DNA from: Buddleja alternifolia
Lineage: Eukaryota > Streptophyta > Magnoliopsida > Lamiales > Scrophulariaceae
Reading direction: 5' to 3'
DNA length: 64,000 bases
Assembly: GCA_019426215.1 (NCBI GenBank)
Contig: CM033399.1
Location: 28,157,022 to 28,221,021, forward strand
Position numbers and translations under genes: made by a program. The notes beneath the pieces were generated by a model, which had not been told where the DNA came from, did not search any database, and saw only the letters and a program-made list of their open reading frames with translations. Shown in pieces: positions 60,741-64,000 of the stretch; position 1 is the stretch's first letter; each line of letters starts with the position of its first letter.

Positions 60741-61710
60741 ATATCTTCATTTCATGGAGAACTTGAGATTTTAAGATTACAAATTCATATTAGATGTCCA
60801 TAAAGCCTAACTCTACTGACGAAGTTGAGGTCTCAAGTTTTGGGTGCTACTTTCACCGAAGCGTGTGAGATTTTCTTTACTTGTATAATAGTTGTTAGCT
60901 GATTGTAATAGTTGTTATTTAATTGTAATATGTTGCAATTTAATATTTATGACATGTATCATGTAATCAATTCATTCAAAAAAATTCATATTAAATAAAT
61001 AGCCATATACAAATTAAATCAAAACTAGAAAAACGTGTTCAAATTGTGTTTTATCATCTACGGTCATCTATATTTGTATAATTAACGGTTGATAAATTTA
61101 CTTAATACTGCAAGAAATATCTTAGCCCATATGGGAATGTAAAAGTTTTTATTTTGTTAATTAATGTACTTTTTTTGGGGGTTTTGAAACACTAATTAAT
61201 TGAGCTTCTAAATTGTTGGTGTATCTAAGTATGGATGTGATTAATGAGTGAAAGTTTGTTACTAAGCATTTATAGTGACTTGTGATTAGTGTACACTGTA
61301 TACGCAATGTGAAAAATTAAGCACGTTCTGTGAATGTGAAAAACAACCCAAGTTAAAGTTAATTAATTGTAATTAAATATAATCATGTGATCGGCCTAGG
61401 AATTGATTACGTGTACGCTTTGACCCGAGGTAGCTACTTCTATAGAATAGGTAGAAAAATTATGTATAATGTATTAGCAATAATTTTGTCTTTTAATGAT
61501 GTAAGGAAATAAGTGTAAACGGTCGGTTGACAATAACTCTATGTTGGCTCGGTAATAAAATAGGTCTAATCACAAGCAGTATAATATATATAATGACAGA
61601 GAATGGATAACGAAAATCACTCTCTTTGTTTTTTTTGGATCGGGCATAACGAAAATCACTCAATCTATTATGATCCAACGGTGAAGGATGACTCAATTCT
61701 TTTGCATCAA
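60741..61710. other. AT-rich intergenic DNA
   Basis: Nothing recognised on either strand. Confidence 0.55.
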
Positions 61711-62105
61711 TCTCACAATGTTGACACCCCCTCAGTTATGAGATGATGTGCACTTTGCCCTCTAACTTATTGAAATGTGCACTTTGCCCCCTCACTTATC
61801 ATAAAATGTGCACTTCGCCCCCTCGGGCAGTTCGGACAAATTCGGGCACCACACTTATCATAAAAATTGGACTTTTGTCCCCTGACTTATGTGTTTTTGT
61901 AGCACTTTGCCCCCTGACTTATGTGTTTTTGTAGCATTTTGCCCCCTCATTTATGTGTTTTGTAGCACTTTACCCCTGTCCGAGCTGCCCGAGGGGGTGA
62001 AGTGCACATTTAATGATAAGTGAGGGGGTAAAGTGCACATTTCAATAAGTTAGGGGGCAAAATGCACATCATCCCATAACTGAGGGGGGTGTCTGCCATT
62101 ATCCC
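61711..62105. mobile_element. MITE, copy 1 of a GCCCCCT-rich family
   Basis: Matches the element at 62428-62823 along its length. The right end reads ATTATCCC as in the other copy, but the left terminus is mutated (TCTCACAATGTTGACACCC), so its target duplication cannot be set. Both arms are arrays of TTTGCCCCCTNACTTAT units facing each other. Confidence 0.8.
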
Positions 62106-62427
62106 TATTTTAAATTTCATGGTGATAATATAGAGGTTAGTTACTGAAAAATGACAATAAATTTTTTTGAGTGAATAAATTACATGGTAAATGTTATGAA
62201 TATCAAATAATTAGGTCAAGAAAGTTAACTATGTTTGTTTATGTTTTTGAGTTAGAATTTTAAAAATTTCTTGGAAAATACGTACTACGGAGATTCATGT
62301 GAAAATGATGTAATGTGTATTATGTTTATTTATATTTTATAAAAATGGTTGAAATTTGTAAAATGTGTCAAATAAATGGTGAAAGGTTGATGGATGATGT
62401 GTTGAATGATTTAGTTAGTTATTTATA

Positions 62428-62823
62428 GGGATAATAGCAGACACCCCCCTCAGTTATGGGGTGATGTGCACTTTGCCCCCTAACTTATTGAAATATGCAC
62501 TTTGCCCCCTAACTTATTGAAATATGCACTTTGCCCCCTCACTTATCATAAAATGTGCACTTCACCCCCTCGGGCAGTTCGGGCAGATTCGAGCACCACA
62601 CTTATTATAAAAATTGGACTTTTGCCCCCTGACTTATGTATCTTTGTAGCACTTTACCCCCTGACTTATGTGTTTTTGTAGCATTTTGCCCCCTCACTTA
62701 TGTGTTTTGTAGCACTTTGCCCCTGCCCGAGCTACCCGAGGGGGTGAAGTGCACATTTTATGATAAGTGAGGGGGCAAAGTGCACATCACCTCATAACTG
62801 AGGGGGGTATCTGCCATTATCCC
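62428..62823. mobile_element. Mutator-type MITE, copy 2 of a GCCCCCT-rich family
   Basis: 396 bp. Inverted ends GGGATAATAGCAGACACCCC / GGGATAATGGCAGATACCCC. Exact 9-bp target duplication TTATTTATA at 62419-62427 and 62824-62832. The interior has repeated GCACTTTGCCCCCTAACTTA units and a central CCCGAGGGGGTGAAGTGC block. No coding capacity. Confidence 0.92.
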
Positions 62824-62832
62824 TTATTTATA

Positions 62833-64000
62833 TAATGATTATGTGAATAAAGATGTAATAAAATATAAATTAAAAATTGTAAAGTATGAAAAAGAAAGAG
62901 CGATAATGATTGGAGTAAATGATTTTGATTGATGATTGTGCGAAATGAGAAATATAATGAGTGATAAGTAGTTATACAGCAGATTGAAAATGTAGAGTTG
63001 AAAAAAGATGAATTTAGAAGAAAATAGTTTGTATTATGTTTTTTTAGGATTTTGTGATCCAAATAATAAAAATGGTATTTGAAAACATAAACAAACAAAC
63101 CCTATATTTTGGAGTCTTTGTTTTCAAGGACGAAACCAAGAATTATGCTAAGGGGGGGCGAGATATATACATGCGTTTTGTTTGTCTGTTAGCTTAAGGA
63201 CTGAATGGGGGGTGCGGGGGGGCTTGCCTCCCGCGGTACGGTACTCTATATATATGTATGCGGAAATTTGGGGATTAGGTTTAATAAAAACTTTTTACAT
63301 ACTTTGTACTCTGTACCTTTTTTGTTAATAGTGAAACTCTCTTACCCTCTCGCGTCAATTGCCGAACCACATCGAAATAATATTTGATACATTTTTCATA
63401 ACTAATCAAATAAAATATAGTTTTAAAACTAAAATGAAAAATAATCCTAATATTAAATAAAACAAAACATAAAAAGCCTAAGAAGTATGAGTTGACTAAT
63501 ATCAATTTTAACATTTCAAATTAAAATGACAATTATCATGAAAAGTGAAGGAGGGCAGGAGCCTTACTAAAAGGAAACTGCCCGAGTGAGCCCCTGGGAG
63601 AGGAGACTTCTTACTGTAGTTTACGTAAGGAAGGAGTCTTCTCCCCTCTTGTAGCTAATACGCGCTACAATTCGTCAATAATATCCAATTTCTTGGAAAT
63701 CGACTATAAAAGGATGAAGTAAAAATAAAAAAATACTTATCATATAGAAGAGATTAGAAGCGGTTGATGGGATTTGAACTAATCACGGGTAATGAGAAAA
63801 TGTAAAATTATAACAAAAATTCTAACTTAATTTTTATTATATACCCTACTGGAATGTTCAATTGAGTCAATTATTCTACTATGTGGGTTTGGGCTAGTTT
63901 GTAGGTTAGGAATATAAATTAATTTTGCTTTTTATTATTTTTGAGGGGGGCTAAAATATAAATTTTAAAAAAATTATACCTGAAAATTAGAAAATAAAAA
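62833..64000. other. Intergenic DNA to window end
   Basis: No supported gene. G-rich stretch at 63150-63240. At about 63755-63780 a phrase (GGTTGATGGGATTTGAACTA) resembles the T-arm of a tRNA on the minus strand, but no cloverleaf can be built around it. Confidence 0.5.

Noticed and set aside
63750..63785. tRNA-like T-arm phrase
   Set aside because: Neither T-stem pairing nor D-arm, anticodon arm or acceptor stem can be found around it.

Overview
The window is nuclear DNA of a dicot flowering plant. It has AT-rich intergenic DNA, short-exon genes with GT-AG introns, TA/CT/CA microsatellites and many plant retrotransposons and MITEs. The three intact genes match plant-only or plant-typical families. 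I cannot name the species; an asterid is possible, but that is only an impression. Nothing in the window is bacterial, viral or organellar, and there is no CRISPR array or operon.

Region 1 (1-16.2 kb) is a retrotransposon graveyard. A broken fragment of an F-box/LRR (FBL14-type) gene lies at 1.7-2.4 kb. A complete but decayed Ty1/copia element on the minus strand (3446-16117, target duplication AAGAG) follows. Its left LTR was later split by a 6.2-kb Athila-like non-autonomous Ty3/gypsy element (3679-9857, target duplication CCCCT). LTR divergence counted by eye (about 7% for the copia, about 2.5% for the gypsy) agrees with this nesting order. The gypsy LTR carries four copies of a 14-bp GC palindrome just upstream of its TATA box.

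Region 2 (16.2-26.8 kb) is gene-poor. It holds a long-TIR CACTA-like element (17916-20258) with a Mutator-type MITE nested inside, two more Mutator-type MITEs with 9-10 bp target duplications, a possible SINE and a 100-bp tandem duplication. It ends in the upstream region of a homeobox gene.

Region 3 (26.8-29.6 kb) holds a four-exon BEL1-type TALE homeodomain gene with an unusual GC-AG intron inside the homeodomain.

Region 4 (29.6-41.3 kb) is repeats again: a MITE, an 882-bp TRIM-like mini-retrotransposon with its target duplication, and two LINE fragments in opposite orientation joined by a lone copia-type LTR.

Region 5 (41.3-50.1 kb) holds a 19-exon gene for the golgin/p115 tether GC6 (MAG4), 914 aa when spliced. 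Region 6 (50-56 kb) is AT-rich DNA with MITEs, hairpins and two diverged copies of one repeat. Region 7 (56.4-59.7 kb) holds a three-exon minus-strand gene for a GT31/DUF604 glycosyltransferase of 513 aa. Region 8 (59.7-64 kb) has a 175-bp tandem duplication and two neighbouring copies of one MITE.

The three intact genes act separately: BEL1 in nuclear transcription, GC6 in ER-Golgi vesicle tethering, and the GT31 protein probably as a Golgi glycosyltransferase. I found no new multi-gene system. The most unusual signals are the palindrome array in the Athila-like LTR, the recoverable insertion history, and the LINE/LTR/LINE junction.
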